A stretch of DNA of 64,000 nt, from positions 1 through 64,000 of the forward strand of contig NZ_JAFCLZ010000003.1 of NCBI RefSeq assembly GCF_018130165.1, given 5' to 3'. The position numbers and the translations under genes were made by a program. This DNA comes from Bradyrhizobium sp. JYMT SZCCT0180. Lineage in GTDB: Bacteria > Pseudomonadota > Alphaproteobacteria > Rhizobiales > Xanthobacteraceae. The notes beneath the pieces were generated by a model that ran no database searches, was not told the origin of the DNA, and worked only from the letters and a program-made list of their open reading frames with translations. Shown here piece by piece: positions 44,554 to 54,829 of the stretch; position 1 is the first letter of the stretch, and each line of letters opens with the position of its first letter.

Positions 44554-45531
44554 CTATCTCCGTCGCGCCAGCGGGGCGATTGTTTCGATTTCGTTGGTCC
44601 AGATGCCGCCGGAGTATTTTTCGGGCAGCCGTTGCAGAAGTTCCGGCGTGTCGATGCCGGACGAAAACTCGCCGCCGCTGTAGGGGCCCAGCACGAAGAC
44701 CGCGCTGTTCGCCGCGTCCATGCGGTTCAGGAATCGGTCCGGCCAGCCCCACAGCCATGGCGCGACATTGATCGGCACCAGAACCATCGCATTTTCGCAC
44801 GCCCGCGGTACCATGCCGGTCCAGCCATATCCGATGTAGCTGACAAGACAGCTCTTGATGGCCGCGCGTGAAATCGTCCTGATGTCCGGCACCAATCGCC
44901 GGACCGCTTCGATCGGCTCGTCGCCGCCATAGACCATGATGAGGCGGCGGCGCTCGGCGGGGAGGGCTCCCAGTAGGGCCGCCAGCTTCTCGCCTTCGGA
45001 CCGATCGCGGCTCTTGACGTTGATCAGCAAGTGCTTGTCCGGGAAGGTCGCGAGCGTCTCGCCCAGCGTTGGCATCTGGCCGATGCCCTTGCCGCGGAAT
45101 GGAAAGGTCTTGCCGTTGTCAGCCGTATAGCCGTAACCGATGTCGCGTAATTTCAGTTCGGCCATCGCATGCTCGCGGGTAGCCCCGCGTCCATCCGTGC
45201 GGCAGTCGAGCGTCCAGTCGTGAAATACCGCAAACTCGCCATCGGTTGTCGGATGGATATCGATCTCGACGATATCGGCGCCGGCCGCAAAACCCGACCG
45301 CATCGAGCGAATGGTATTCTCCAGATAGTCATGCGTCGGCGGCAACATCCGTTCCGCCGTGCAGGTGTCGTTCTTCAAATCGCGTTCGTCGAAGCGCTGC
45401 GCCACGCCCCGGTGGGCGAGAAGGACGGCAGGGCCTTCGCGATGCGCGGTCAGGAGATTGATGTTGTTGATGGTGATGCAAGCGGCGATTGCAGCGATTG
45501 CTGCGGCGACGTACTTTGTCTTCCTGCCCAA
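44554..45531 (-). CDS. Glycerophosphodiester phosphodiesterase family protein, membrane-anchored
   Basis: About 325 residues. An N-terminal hydrophobic segment (about 7-26) directs it to the membrane or periplasm. The GDPD domain has LLAHRGVAQ, ENTIRS, VEIDIHPTTDGEFAVFHDWTLDCRTDG (the His/Glu/Asp metal and acid-base residues) and the late INVKSRDRSEGE. It probably splits glycerophosphodiesters or related lipids. TTG at 45531 has AGAGG 7 bases upstream; GTG at 45537 abuts the ribosome site and is less likely. Divergent from the MBL hydrolase gene. Confidence 0.9.
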   Translation of the reverse strand: MGRKTKYVAAAIAAIAACITINNINLLTAHREGPAVLLAHRGVAQRFDERDLKNDTCTAERMLPPTHDYLENTIRSMRSGFAAGADIVEIDIHPTTDGEFAVFHDWTLDCRTDGRGATREHAMAELKLRDIGYGYTADNGKTFPFRGKGIGQMPTLGETLATFPDKHLLINVKSRDRSEGEKLAALLGALPAERRRLIMVYGGDEPIEAVRRLVPDIRTISRAAIKSCLVSYIGYGWTGMVPRACENAMVLVPINVAPWLWGWPDRFLNRMDAANSAVFVLGPYSGGEFSSGIDTPELLQRLPEKYSGGIWTNEIETIAPLARRR

Positions 45532-45692
45532 TATCACACCTCTTTTGAGCCGTGCTGCTAAGCAGTATTTCTGTTCGATTTGCGGCGGCCGAAAGCAACA
45601 GGACCGGCCAAACGCATTGGAGGCACGCGTACACGCAGGCTTGAACCATTAGTGTCTGCCCGATACGCTTCTTGCAAAAATCGGGGGAAACG

Positions 45693-46568
45693 ATGCGGCA
45701 GATCAGGATCGGCGACATCACCATCGACGCGGTGATCGAGCGTGAGGGGCCGTGGCGGCGGCCGCAGGATTTCTTCCCGGCCTATGACGACGCGGTCTTC
45801 AGGCAGCATCTGCCTGGTATGGAGCCGGAATTCTTCGACGCGGCGTCCGGCAAGATGTTCATCACCTACCAGACGTTTGTGGTCCGTACCCCGCGCCATA
45901 CCATCCTGATCGACACCTGCACCGGCGAGGACAAGGGCCATCCGCCGCCGTTCGATTTCCCGGGCAAGGAGCGCTGGCGCAATGAGCTGTTCGCACTCGG
46001 CGTCAGCTTCGAGCAGGTCGATTACGTGTTCTGCACCCATCTGCACATCGACCACACTGGCTGGAACACCACGCTGCGCGACGGGCGCTGGGTGCCGACA
46101 TTCCCGAATGCGAAGTACATATTCCACAAAAAGGAATATGCGGTGTGGGAAGCCGAATACGCCAAAGGCGCCGAGCCGCCCGGCAAGGTGTTTCGCGACA
46201 ATTGCCTGCCCATTGTCGAAGCCGGGCAGGCGCTGCTGGTCGATGACGACTACGCACTGGACGATACCGTCACGCTGACGCCGACGCCGGGGCATTCGCC
46301 CTGCCATTGCTGCGTCAATATCTTCTCGAAAGGGCAGCGCGCTGTGGTGGCCGGCGACCTGGTGCACCATGTGATCCAGTGTCGCGAGCCCGACTGGTCG
46401 CCGGGTGTCGATTGGGACCCAAAGCAGTCGGCGGTGTCGCGCCGCACGTTCTTTGCCTCCGTTGCCGGCACCGATACGCTGATCCTGCCGGTTCATTTCC
46501 CGAATCCGACGGTCGGCCTGATCACGGCCGATGGCGATCGCTTCGATTATCGTTTCAAACGGGATTAG
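45693..46568 (+). CDS. MBL-fold metallo-hydrolase
   Basis: 291 residues. The zinc motif is THLHIDHTGW (HxHxDH), with further ligands in TPTPGHSPCH and ILPVHFPNPT. It resembles the quorum-quenching lactonase and alkylsulfatase-like group, but the substrate cannot be fixed. GGGGGAAA lies 5 bases before the ATG at 45693; an earlier in-frame start adds seven residues only. Confidence 0.92.
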   Translation: MRQIRIGDITIDAVIEREGPWRRPQDFFPAYDDAVFRQHLPGMEPEFFDAASGKMFITYQTFVVRTPRHTILIDTCTGEDKGHPPPFDFPGKERWRNELFALGVSFEQVDYVFCTHLHIDHTGWNTTLRDGRWVPTFPNAKYIFHKKEYAVWEAEYAKGAEPPGKVFRDNCLPIVEAGQALLVDDDYALDDTVTLTPTPGHSPCHCCVNIFSKGQRAVVAGDLVHHVIQCREPDWSPGVDWDPKQSAVSRRTFFASVAGTDTLILPVHFPNPTVGLITADGDRFDYRFKRD

Positions 46569-46612
46569 CGCCGTAGACTGGCGCGACAGGGATTAAGGTA
46601 GGCTTGTGGCCA

Positions 46613-47758
46613 TCAGGGTGCGAGCTCGGCTCTGACCTCGCCGAGCAGCGCCATGCCGCCTAAGCGACCCAATTCGTCCGAACATTTCGCGCTCTTGCCG
46701 TAGCAGCCGAATGCAACCACCACGCGCTCCGAAATCGGTCCGATGCAGGGCAGGCCCGTGTCGCCAAAGCTGGTCATGCACGGCACCACGCGGCGTTCTT
46801 CGAAATGGAGGTTGCGAATGCGCGCAAGGATCTGCGTTTGAAGCCGATCAGCAACGTCAATCGATCCGCCCGATCGGAACCAGTCCTTGATATCCGCCTC
46901 GCTTTCGAGCGGAAGATCGACCGGATCACCGCCGAGCTTCAACCAGGTTTGGCCGTCCGGATAGGCGATCGGCGGCAAAATATAGGGATTGTCGCCCTTG
47001 GGACCCAAACAAAGCATCGACGGCATTCCGTCCAGACGTTGAGCCTCCGCCGCACCAAGCCGAAACATCGCCACGGTACGCCCATAGACCGTAACACCCA
47101 ATGATCGACCGAGCAGCGATTGGGTATGCCCGCCTGCTGCCACGAGAACACGCTCGGCCTCGACGCTGCCCGATCTCGTCCGGATCGTCACGCCAGAGCC
47201 GCTTTCCGAAATCCCCAGAGCCGGTTCGTCGATGATCCGGGCTCCGGCTCGCTCCGCCGCGATCGTCTGCGCGCGGACCAGGCGGCGCGGGCTGATATAT
47301 CCGGCATTGCGCGGCTGGAAATGCCCCTGCATTCCCGCCGTCGATTTCAGAAACGGAAACCGCTCCGCGAGCCCCGCATCATGATACGCCTCGCACAGGA
47401 TGCCGTCTTCGGCGCAGATCTTGCCAACCGATGCGATGTTTGTGGTTTCGCTATCGCCAACGTAGAGCGCACCGACTTCCCGGTAGAACTCCACACCGCT
47501 TTCCGCTGCTATCTCGCCGTAGCGCGAAATCGCTGCGCGGTTCATTTGCCGCCAAAATGGCTGCGGATCGTAACTCCGCGTGATACGGCCCTCATCGTAG
47601 TGGCTGCCGAAGACGCCGTCGTGGCGTGAAAAATCCGCCGGCTCGTCGGGCCCGATCAGTGCAACATCATGGCCCATTTTGGACAGATGCCGCGCCGCCG
47701 CCGACCCGATCATGCCACGCCCGATCACCGCAAGTTTGATCGCTTTATTCGCGCTCAC
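46613..47758 (-). CDS. FAD-dependent oxidoreductase (DAO family, sarcosine oxidase-like)
   Basis: 381 residues. The dinucleotide fold is VIGRGMIGSAAARHLSKMGHDVALI (G-x-G-x2-G). PFLKSTAGMQGHFQPRNAGYISPRRLVRA and RVLVAAGGHTQSLLG match sarcosine/N-methyl amino acid oxidases, and the end FGCYGKSAKCSDELGRL corresponds to the covalent-FAD Cys region. It is not clear that the Cys is equivalent. GTG start at 47758, two bases after the stop of the acetyltransferase gene, so the two are one operon. Confidence 0.9.
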   Translation of the reverse strand: MSANKAIKLAVIGRGMIGSAAARHLSKMGHDVALIGPDEPADFSRHDGVFGSHYDEGRITRSYDPQPFWRQMNRAAISRYGEIAAESGVEFYREVGALYVGDSETTNIASVGKICAEDGILCEAYHDAGLAERFPFLKSTAGMQGHFQPRNAGYISPRRLVRAQTIAAERAGARIIDEPALGISESGSGVTIRTRSGSVEAERVLVAAGGHTQSLLGRSLGVTVYGRTVAMFRLGAAEAQRLDGMPSMLCLGPKGDNPYILPPIAYPDGQTWLKLGGDPVDLPLESEADIKDWFRSGGSIDVADRLQTQILARIRNLHFEERRVVPCMTSFGDTGLPCIGPISERVVVAFGCYGKSAKCSDELGRLGGMALLGEVRAELAP

Positions 47759-47760
47759 GA

Positions 47761-48444
47761 CTAACTCCCGCGCCTTGCCGCTTGCTCTTTAAGACAGGCA
47801 GTACCCGCAGCAGATTGACCCCACCGCGCGCAGAATCCCTCGACGTCGCCGGACTGGAATTCCGGCAGGCGCTGAAAAATGGTTTCTGCCGGCCAATTCC
47901 ACCACGCAATACGTGAGAGCTGCGCGGCGATGTCGCGACTAAAGCGCCCTCTGATCTGCTTTGCCGGAACACCGCCGACAATGGTGTAAGGCGCCACATC
48001 GCGCGTGACGACGGCGCCGGCGGCCAGAACGGCACCATCACCCACCGTGACGCCCGGCATCACGATGACGGCGTGACCGATCCAGACATCGTTGCCGATG
48101 ACGACGCGGTCGGCGCGGCGCTGCCGGAAGAAGCCGTGGTCGCGCTGCGCGTCCGCCGTGTAGTATTCGGGGCAGTACGTGAAGCGATGCTGTGACGGGC
48201 GGTCGAGGGGATGGTTCGGTGCCCCGATGCGCACCTGCGCCGCGATCGCGCAAAATTTTCCGATCTGTGCGTCCGCGACCATGCAGCCCGGGCCGAAATA
48301 GGAGTAATCGCCGAGTTCGGTGTATTCGATGGCGGTATCGCCGAGAACCTCGCAGCAACGGCCGACGGTGACCTCGCGCAATTTGACGGATGGTTCAACG
48401 AAGGTTTCGGCGAGTTTTGGGCGCGGCGGTGCCGGTTGGTGCAT
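47761..48444 (-). CDS. Hexapeptide-repeat acetyltransferase (phosphonate-associated type)
   Basis: 227 residues, left-handed beta-helix. Turns such as [48 protein letters not shown], then [55 protein letters not shown] are typical. The [14 protein letters not shown] insert is seen in transferases of phosphonate metabolism loci, but no other phn gene is present here. ATG at 48444 is preferred; 48492 is possible. First gene of a pair with the FAD oxidoreductase. Confidence 0.88.
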   Translation of the reverse strand: MHQPAPPRPKLAETFVEPSVKLREVTVGRCCEVLGDTAIEYTELGDYSYFGPGCMVADAQIGKFCAIAAQVRIGAPNHPLDRPSQHRFTYCPEYYTADAQRDHGFFRQRRADRVVIGNDVWIGHAVIVMPGVTVGDGAVLAAGAVVTRDVAPYTIVGGVPAKQIRGRFSRDIAAQLSRIAWWNWPAETIFQRLPEFQSGDVEGFCARWGQSAAGTACLKEQAARRGS

Positions 48445-48569
48445 GTCGACTGCTCGTCCTGAATCAAGCGGCCCTGCTGCCGCGAGGTTCATCTATCACA
48501 CCGGGCAGGCGGCCGCGCGCAAAGGTTCGGATTGGCAAGCATGCGCTGGCTGCAGCGATCCCGCCTGAC

Positions 48570-50651
48570 TCAGGCGGCGCGAACCTCGCTGAGGAAGCGG
48601 TTGACCTGGCCGGCGAGGTCCTTGGACTGCGACGACAATTGCTCGGCTGCGCCCAGCACCTGGGTGGCGGCTGAACCGGTTTCGTCGGCTGCCCGCTGCA
48701 CGCCGGAAATATTGGCGTTGACTTCCTGGGTGCCGCGCGCGGCTTCCTGGACGCTGCGGGAAATCTCCTGCGTCGCCGAGCCCTGTTCCTCGATGGCCGA
48801 GGCAATCGCAATGCCGATCTGGTCGATCTCGGCGATGACGTTGGCGACGTTCTGAATGGCCGTCACCGTCTCGTCGCTGGCGGCCTGGATGGCGGCGATC
48901 TGTTCGGAGATTTCGGTGGTCGCTTTCGCGGTCTGGCCGGCCAGCGATTTGACTTCGGAGGCGACGACCGCAAAGCCGCGTCCGGCATCGCCGGCACGTG
49001 CGGCCTCGATGGTGGCGTTGAGGGCGAGCAGGTTGGTCTGGGCTGCGATGCTCTGGATCAGCGTCACGACGTCGCCGATCTTCTGCGCGCCTTCGGCCAG
49101 CGAGCGGGCGGTGTCGCCGGTGCGGCGCGCGTTATCGACGGCACGGGCCGCGATCTCGGTGGACTGCGCGACCTGGCGGCCGATCTCCGAAATCGAGGAG
49201 GTGAGTTCCTCCGTGGCGCTCGCAACGGTCTGGACGTTGGTCGAGGTCTGTTCGGAGGCGGCGGCCACGACACCGGCCTGACGGTTGGTGGCGGCGGCGG
49301 TCGAGGACATCGAGCGGGCGGTGTCCTCCATCACGGATGAAGCTGACGACAATCCGCCGACGAGTTCGCTGACCTTGGCTTCGAAGGAGCGGGTGAGTTC
49401 GTCGAGCACCTGGACGCGCCGCATCTTGACGTCGTTCTCGGAGGCCTTTTCCGCCGACAGGCGTTCGGCCTCGATCATGTTGTCCTTGAAGACGCGCACG
49501 GCGGCCGCCATCGCGCCGATCTCGTCGCCGCGCTCGGCGCCCGAGATTTCGTCGGAAACGTTGCCGCTGGCAAGACGCGTCATGGTGGCGGTAAGCTCGA
49601 CGATCGGTTTGCAGACGCGGCGATAGACCATCAGGATCAGGCCGGCGCTGGCGCCGATAACGGCGATCAGGCCTGCGAGCGCGATGATGAAACTGAGGCG
49701 CGCCGAGGAGTAGGCAGCGCCCAGGACCTCCTCGGCATTATCGTAGAACGCGTCGCGCAGCGTGATGACCGCGCCGAGGCCCTTTTGCGATTCCACGAAG
49801 AACACATCGACGTCGTGCTCGTATTTGCCGCTGATCGCGCCGTCCTTGACGAGCTTCAGCTCCTTGCCGAACCGATCGACATAAGCCTCGTTCATCTTGC
49901 CGAGGGCGGCTGCCACGTTGGCTGGCGTTGCGGGATTGCCGCGCAAATCCTGCAGCGACATCAGGATCTGGTCGGCGCGGCCTTGCGCGCGGCTCAGTTC
50001 CATTTTCTCAGGCTCGGTCGCGACGCGGTTGGCGCCGACCAGGTTCTTGTGCAGGCTGGCGTTGTAGCCGCCGACATCGCGCAGCGCCCAGGTGATGTTG
50101 GCGTAAGTCGCCTGGCGGTAGGCGTCGCCGTCGAGCAGCGCCATGCGGCGGACCTGTTCTTCGAGCAACGCGGTGATGGCGGCGTTGAAGGTGGCGTTAT
50201 CGGCGACGATCTTCCGGGCGGCGTCCTTGCGGGCATCGGCGGGGCCGGTGATCGCCTTGTCGATGGATTCGCGCAGGGCATTGAACTTCGCGTTCAGCGC
50301 GTCGATGCCGCTGCCGACGGCCGCGCCGTCGTCGAGCGAGCCGGGCAGCGCCTTGCGTATCGCATTCATCTTCGCCAGCGCGCCGTTGGTATCCTTGCGA
50401 TACTTTTCGAGGTCGGTGAGCATCTTCGGCTCCACCACGGCCGGCCCGTACAGGATGTTGGTGGAGAAGCCGCGTTCGGGGTTCATGTAGCGCGGGATGT
50501 CGCCGACGGACCGCACCACTTCAAGCCGGCTCTGGGCGACGGAAACCTTGTCCATGGTCTGGTATTTCGTGACGGCCACGTAGACGGCGAGGCCACCGCC
50601 CACGGCGGAAAGCGAGACGATGGCGGCGGTCAGGAGGGTACCGATTTTCAT
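48570..50651 (-). CDS. Methyl-accepting chemotaxis protein
   Basis: 693 residues. The N-terminal transmembrane segment (about 5-25), a long helical periplasmic sensor (about 30-315), the second transmembrane segment (about 320-342), HAMP (about 345-400: [22 protein letters not shown]) and a C-terminal signalling domain with the conserved hairpin tip ([36 protein letters not shown]) are all visible. The ligand is unknown. An upstream GTG at 50669 adds six codons. No C-terminal CheR-tether pentapeptide is seen. Confidence 0.95.
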   Translation of the reverse strand: MKIGTLLTAAIVSLSAVGGGLAVYVAVTKYQTMDKVSVAQSRLEVVRSVGDIPRYMNPERGFSTNILYGPAVVEPKMLTDLEKYRKDTNGALAKMNAIRKALPGSLDDGAAVGSGIDALNAKFNALRESIDKAITGPADARKDAARKIVADNATFNAAITALLEEQVRRMALLDGDAYRQATYANITWALRDVGGYNASLHKNLVGANRVATEPEKMELSRAQGRADQILMSLQDLRGNPATPANVAAALGKMNEAYVDRFGKELKLVKDGAISGKYEHDVDVFFVESQKGLGAVITLRDAFYDNAEEVLGAAYSSARLSFIIALAGLIAVIGASAGLILMVYRRVCKPIVELTATMTRLASGNVSDEISGAERGDEIGAMAAAVRVFKDNMIEAERLSAEKASENDVKMRRVQVLDELTRSFEAKVSELVGGLSSASSVMEDTARSMSSTAAATNRQAGVVAAASEQTSTNVQTVASATEELTSSISEIGRQVAQSTEIAARAVDNARRTGDTARSLAEGAQKIGDVVTLIQSIAAQTNLLALNATIEAARAGDAGRGFAVVASEVKSLAGQTAKATTEISEQIAAIQAASDETVTAIQNVANVIAEIDQIGIAIASAIEEQGSATQEISRSVQEAARGTQEVNANISGVQRAADETGSAATQVLGAAEQLSSQSKDLAGQVNRFLSEVRAA

Positions 50652-50669
50652 GGGATTTGGGCCATTCAC

Positions 50670-51152
50670 GATGGTATGGAAGTGCTGGCCTCCATCCTAA
50701 GTGGTGCGCATTAATCTTGGGTTACGGAGCGGGCAGTTGGCCGATCCAGTAGCCGTTGTGGTCGATCCGCAGCGCGAACTATCCGATGCCTGCAACCAGC
50801 GCGTTCAAGAGCGGTGGTGCCGTCATCGCGCGGCAGGAAACACACTTGCGCATTCCCGCGGCTCATTTCGCCCGGGTTGTTCAAATCTCGTCGCCCCCAG
50901 AAAAATCAGAGGGCGCAGGGAATGCCGGATGCGCGCTGCACCCGCGGTCTCGTGTGCAGCGTCCACCGCAACCCGCCCCTCGTTGTGACGATGGCCAACG
51001 CCCCTCGGAGTGGGACGGGATGGCTATTGATGTGCCGGTGATTTGGGGTGGAAGGGAAGAGAAATATTTTTGACTTTCGGAAATTTTGGACTTGACATGA
51101 TTTCCGTAAATCAGAAGCGATTTGCCCGTCGCGCTAATTTGTCGCGGCTTGG
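50670..51152. other. Repeat-filled intergenic region
   Basis: About 480 bases with no credible gene. It contains the second copy of the window-start element (50908-50957) and, around 51030-51140, an AT-rich stretch that I recognise as the usual continuation of that Bradyrhizobium repeat. Confidence 0.6.
50908..50957. repeat. Dispersed repeat, copy 2 (inverted relative to 96-145)
   Basis: Fifty bases match the reverse complement of 96-145 with about three differences, including GCGCGCTGCACCCGCGG and GGTCTCGTGTGC. It lies upstream of the chemotaxis gene and downstream of the glutathione transferase gene. Confidence 0.85.
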
Positions 51153-51773
51153 CTAGGGAACGGCCGCGGCGCGCTGGAACGCTGGCCGCGCAAGCAGGCG
51201 CTCACGATAGGCCGTGGCGCGGGGACCGAGCAGCGAGGCGAAGTCGGGCTTTCCCATGTGGTTGAGCGGATAGCCAACCGAAATGTCAGCAAGCGTCATC
51301 CGCCCCGCCACCAGGAAGTCACGCCCCTCCAGCCGCTGCTCGAGCAGCTTTGCCCGCATCGAGAGCGAGTGGCGAGCATCAGCCAGCACGGCATCGATGC
51401 CGGTCTGCATCTCCGGCGTCTTGTTCCGGATGCGGCGGACGCGCGCTATCGCGGAGAGCGGCGCCTGCAGTGTAGCCTCGCCGTACAACAGCCATTGCAC
51501 GAACTCCGGCCGCTCTGGCTCGTCCGGCGCCACGACCAGGTCGGAACCATGCCGGGCGGCGAGGTATTCGCAGATCGCAAGCGATTCGTAGATCGCCCGG
51601 TCACCGTCGATCAGGGCGGGCAGCGTGCCGGCCGGATTGATTGTGAGATATTCGGGCTCCTGCAGCCGCGGCCGAACACCCAGTGACTTCACTTCGACCG
51701 TGGCGCCGATCTCCTCCAGCGTCCACAGCACGCGGAGCGAGCGCGAGGTAGGCACGTGATAGAGCGTGGCCAT
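51153..51773 (-). CDS. Glutathione S-transferase
   Basis: 206 residues. The thioredoxin-like N-terminal domain (1-80) has LYHVPTSRSLRVLWTLEEIG with the catalytic Ser/Tyr position near residue 10, cis-Pro in NPAGTLPALID and the glutathione-binding ESLAICEYLA. The C-terminal helical domain ends VGYPLNHMGKPDFASLLG. The start codon overlaps the stop of a short remnant gene (TGATG). Confidence 0.92.
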   Translation of the reverse strand: MATLYHVPTSRSLRVLWTLEEIGATVEVKSLGVRPRLQEPEYLTINPAGTLPALIDGDRAIYESLAICEYLAARHGSDLVVAPDEPERPEFVQWLLYGEATLQAPLSAIARVRRIRNKTPEMQTGIDAVLADARHSLSMRAKLLEQRLEGRDFLVAGRMTLADISVGYPLNHMGKPDFASLLGPRATAYRERLLARPAFQRAAAVP

Positions 51774-51916
51774 CAGTCGACCCTCTCCAGCAGCCGCGCG
51801 CTGAGATAGGCGCGCGGCATCAGCGACAAATAGCAGATCTGCTCATAGGCGGCGTGCGAATAGCCGACCACATCGGCTGTAACGATTGCCGCCAATCGGC
51901 GCTGCTCACGAGCCAA
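51773..51916 (-). pseudogene. Chimeric remnant: adenylate cyclase N-terminus joined to an unknown tail
   Basis: TTG at 51916 with GGGAGGAG upstream opens a 47-codon frame. The first 20 residues, MAREQRRLAAIVTADVVGYS, are the usual start of class III adenylate/guanylate cyclases with TPR tails in Bradyrhizobium. After the conserved VGYS the sequence changes to HAAYEQICYLSLMPRAYLSARLLERVD, which is not cyclase, and stops at the GST start. This looks like a fusion left by a deletion between two genes. Confidence 0.6.
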
Positions 51917-51996
51917 CAAAACTCCTCCCAATCGGATTGTAGAAGGTCTCAACGGGCAGGGCAATGACGCGGCCAACGCGGCGCGTACATGTCTGC

Positions 51997-52050
51997 TTCT
52001 GGCAGTCATGAGACATGCCGACTGGCCCTGAAGATGTCCGCTTCCGGGGG
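51997..52050. repeat. Short dispersed repeat (copy a)
   Basis: The core shared with copies at 53233 and 54830 is TGGCA, then GACATGCCG, about 15 bases, then GATGTCCGCTT and a G-rich end. It precedes the substrate-binding protein gene. Confidence 0.6.
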
Positions 52051-52203
52051 AAAACCGGAAGCAGTCTGCCGACGACAAAAGTGACGCGATTGACCCCCAA
52101 CGGACGTTTGGCCAATCCTTCACGAGTCATGTTCAAAGATGCACGCGGGCTGGCAGGATGCTAGAATAGGCCGACACGACACTCTCCCTGCCTGGGGAGG
52201 AAC

Positions 52204-53184
52204 ATGCAGCGCCGCGAGTTCATCACACTTCTCGGGGGAACGGCAGCAGCTTGGCCGCTCGCGGCGCGCGCGCAGCAGCAGACGCCGGTGATCGGGTTGC
52301 TCAGCAGCCTGGCACCCGGCGATCAGACCCACATCATGGCTGCGTTCAACCAGGGTCTCAATGAAGCCGGCTATTTCGAGGGCCGCAACGTGGCGTTCGA
52401 ATATCGTTGGGTGGCAGGCCAATTCGACCGGCTGCCGGCACAGGCGGCCGATTTGGTGCGCCGTCAGGTGACCCTGATCGCGGCCATCAGCGGCACCCCT
52501 TCGGCGCTGGCAGCGAAATCGGCAACGTCGAACATCCCGATCGTTTTCGCGATGGGCAGCGACCCCGTTACATCCGGGCTAGTCACCAGTCTCAATCGGC
52601 CGGAGCGCAACGTCACAGGCGCGACCTTCTTCACGGCCGCATTGGCGGCAAAGCGCCTGGAAACGCTGAGTGAGTTGGTCCCCAAGGCGGCGACGATTGC
52701 CGTGCTCGCGAACCCGAAAAATCCGCCCAGTGACTTGGAGCGGACCAATGTGCAAGCGGCGGCGCTGGCCATTGGGCGGCAAACTGAGGTCCACAACGCC
52801 AGCACCGAAGACGATATCGACGTTGCGTTCGCTGCCATAGCACAACCGCGCATCGGCGCGCTTTACGTCGGCTCGGATCCCTTGTTCTTCAGCCAGCGCA
52901 ACAAGCTCGTCGCGCTGGCGGCGCGCCGAGCCATACCGGCGATTTATGCAGATCGTGAGTATGCCGAAGCTGGCGGGCTGATCACCTATGGCACCAGCCG
53001 CACGGATGCATATCGCCAAGCGGGCATTTACGCCGGTCGCATTCTCAAGGGGGCCAAGCTGTCCGACTTGCCGGTGGTGCTTCCGACGAAATTCGGCCTG
53101 GTGATCAACCTCAAATCCGCCAAGGCGCTCGGCCTCGACATCCCGTCGTCGCTGCTCGCCCGCGCCGACGAGGTGATCGAATAA
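52204..53184 (+). CDS. ABC transporter substrate-binding protein (PF04392)
   Basis: 326 residues. A twin-arginine-like leader ([25 protein letters not shown]) is followed by the two-lobe binding fold: [54 protein letters not shown] and [10 protein letters not shown]. Bradyrhizobium genomes carry many of these genes, usually without transporter partners, as here. Ligand unknown. GGGGAGG precedes the ATG. Confidence 0.93.
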   Translation: MQRREFITLLGGTAAAWPLAARAQQQTPVIGLLSSLAPGDQTHIMAAFNQGLNEAGYFEGRNVAFEYRWVAGQFDRLPAQAADLVRRQVTLIAAISGTPSALAAKSATSNIPIVFAMGSDPVTSGLVTSLNRPERNVTGATFFTAALAAKRLETLSELVPKAATIAVLANPKNPPSDLERTNVQAAALAIGRQTEVHNASTEDDIDVAFAAIAQPRIGALYVGSDPLFFSQRNKLVALAARRAIPAIYADREYAEAGGLITYGTSRTDAYRQAGIYAGRILKGAKLSDLPVVLPTKFGLVINLKSAKALGLDIPSSLLARADEVIE

Positions 53185-53232
53185 TCATTGCAGCCCCTTC
53201 CATCTTGTTTGCTGCAGTGCATGAGTCAGCTT

Positions 53233-53280
53233 GTGGCACCTTTCGGACATGCCGGGACGGCCTCGCGATGTCCGCTTGCG
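53233..53280. repeat. Short dispersed repeat (copy b)
   Basis: Same core as 51997-52050 and 54830-54873: TGGCACCTTTCGGACATGCC, a variable GC-rich stretch, then GATGTCCGCTT. It lies between the substrate-binding protein and DUF1254 genes. Confidence 0.65.
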
Positions 53281-53435
53281 GCGGCAAAGCAGACATCCGG
53301 TCGCAAGGCCGCGACTTCCGTTTTTGACCCGAAACGGACATGTTGCTGATGGACGTGGGGCGGTTTGGGGTGGAAAGGAAATTGCGCACCACCTATGATC
53401 AATACGGCGGGGTTGACTGTCATGGGAGGACAACC

Positions 53436-54803
53436 ATGCTCAAAACCGTTTTCGCGACGGCCGCAGTAGTCATCTCCGCAGTCTCGGCGCAAGCGCAAAT
53501 GCCTTCATCGGATAGCCCAAAGCAAGCCGCCCCATCTGTGCAGGCGGCGGCACGCGTGGCAGCGCCGGACGATGCCGCAATCTCCGATGCGTACCTTTAT
53601 CTGCTCGGCCGGGTGCTCGTCATCCGACAGGAACAGATGGATCGCGGCGCGACCGGCTTCGCCTACAACGCCGTGAAGTATAATCCGATTGGAGACGCTG
53701 ACTGGGTCAATCCGAACCTCGACACCGCTTATATCGAGGCGTGGTTCGCGGTCGATCCTGAGACGCCAGTCATTTTTGAAGTGCCCGAGATCAAGGGGCG
53801 CTACTACACCGCGCAAATTCTCGACGAATGGGGCGAGGTCATTGCGAACATCAACGAGCGCATGTTCCCGTCAAAACCGTTCGGAAAGTTTGCACTCGTG
53901 TATCCCAATTCGAACCCTGCTCTTCCGACGGACGCCGCCCGCATTGAACTGCATTCGGGCAAGGCGAAGCTACTTGGGCGCGTAGAAATAAAGGGCGACA
54001 AGGATGGGGCCACGAAACTGCAACACGGTTTCAAGGCGACGGCGGCCGGTTCGCCGAAGATCAAGGATACGCCACCAGTCCCGATGTTCGGCAACAAGGA
54101 ATTGATCGGTGTTGAAATATTCGATGATGCCGACACAAAGATCGCGAGCGCGCTCGATGTCGCGCCCAACGCTGCTCAGATGCAACAGAAAGTCCGGGCC
54201 GTGGCGGCCTACGCTGCGTCGGGTCCCGAGGCAAGGGCCACTGTCGATGCGAGAATTCGAACGACCGTTCCGGAGTTCATCGAATACACCTTCACCAAAA
54301 GCGCGCCCTATCGTGATCACTGGGTCGGCGGCGGCCAAGCCGGTAACTATGGGGCGGACTATCGGACCCGCACAGTCGCGAACTATGCGGGCATCTGGGC
54401 CAACACCAGCGGCGAGGTGATCTATTTCATAGCAACGAAGGACTCCGACGAGCAGACCTTGAACGGCTCAAACAGCTACTTCATTCATTTTCCCGCCAAC
54501 AAATTGCCGGAGACGGTTATTGATGCCTTCTGGTCCGTCATTCTTGTCGGCGTGCCGGACTATCGCGTGGTGCCGAATACGCTGAACCGGTTCAACCTCA
54601 ACAACTACTCGCCGCTCCAGAAAGAGACGGACGGGTCATTGAAAATCACGCTTGGTCCGAAGCCAGTGGTAGGCGTTCCGGCGTCCAATTGGTTGCCCAC
54701 GCCCGAAGGCAAGCCATTCTCCCTGACCTTCCGCACCTACGTGCCGAAAGAAATCGTCAAAACCGGAGAATGGCGTCCTGCGCCAGTGGTGAAGATAGAC
54801 TGA
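53436..54803 (+). CDS. Exported DUF1254/DUF1214 protein
   Basis: 455 residues. A signal peptide (about 1-21, ending AQAQ) is followed by DUF1254 (about 45-190: YNAVKYNPIGDADWVNPNLDTAYIEAWF and EIKGRYYTAQILDEWG) and DUF1214 near the C-terminus (NGSNSYFIHFPANKLPETVIDAFWSVILVG). The family is widespread and periplasmic; its function is unknown. ATG at 53436 is set by GGGAGGA 6 bases upstream. It is flanked on both sides by copies of the short repeat. Confidence 0.93.
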   Translation: MLKTVFATAAVVISAVSAQAQMPSSDSPKQAAPSVQAAARVAAPDDAAISDAYLYLLGRVLVIRQEQMDRGATGFAYNAVKYNPIGDADWVNPNLDTAYIEAWFAVDPETPVIFEVPEIKGRYYTAQILDEWGEVIANINERMFPSKPFGKFALVYPNSNPALPTDAARIELHSGKAKLLGRVEIKGDKDGATKLQHGFKATAAGSPKIKDTPPVPMFGNKELIGVEIFDDADTKIASALDVAPNAAQMQQKVRAVAAYAASGPEARATVDARIRTTVPEFIEYTFTKSAPYRDHWVGGGQAGNYGADYRTRTVANYAGIWANTSGEVIYFIATKDSDEQTLNGSNSYFIHFPANKLPETVIDAFWSVILVGVPDYRVVPNTLNRFNLNNYSPLQKETDGSLKITLGPKPVVGVPASNWLPTPEGKPFSLTFRTYVPKEIVKTGEWRPAPVVKID

Positions 54804-54829
54804 ATAACGCGACCCAGAGGTCCGTTCGT

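Noticed and set aside
50701..51073. Several short rightward frames upstream of the GST gene
   Set aside because: They lie in dispersed repeat sequence and have no ribosome site or family-like product.
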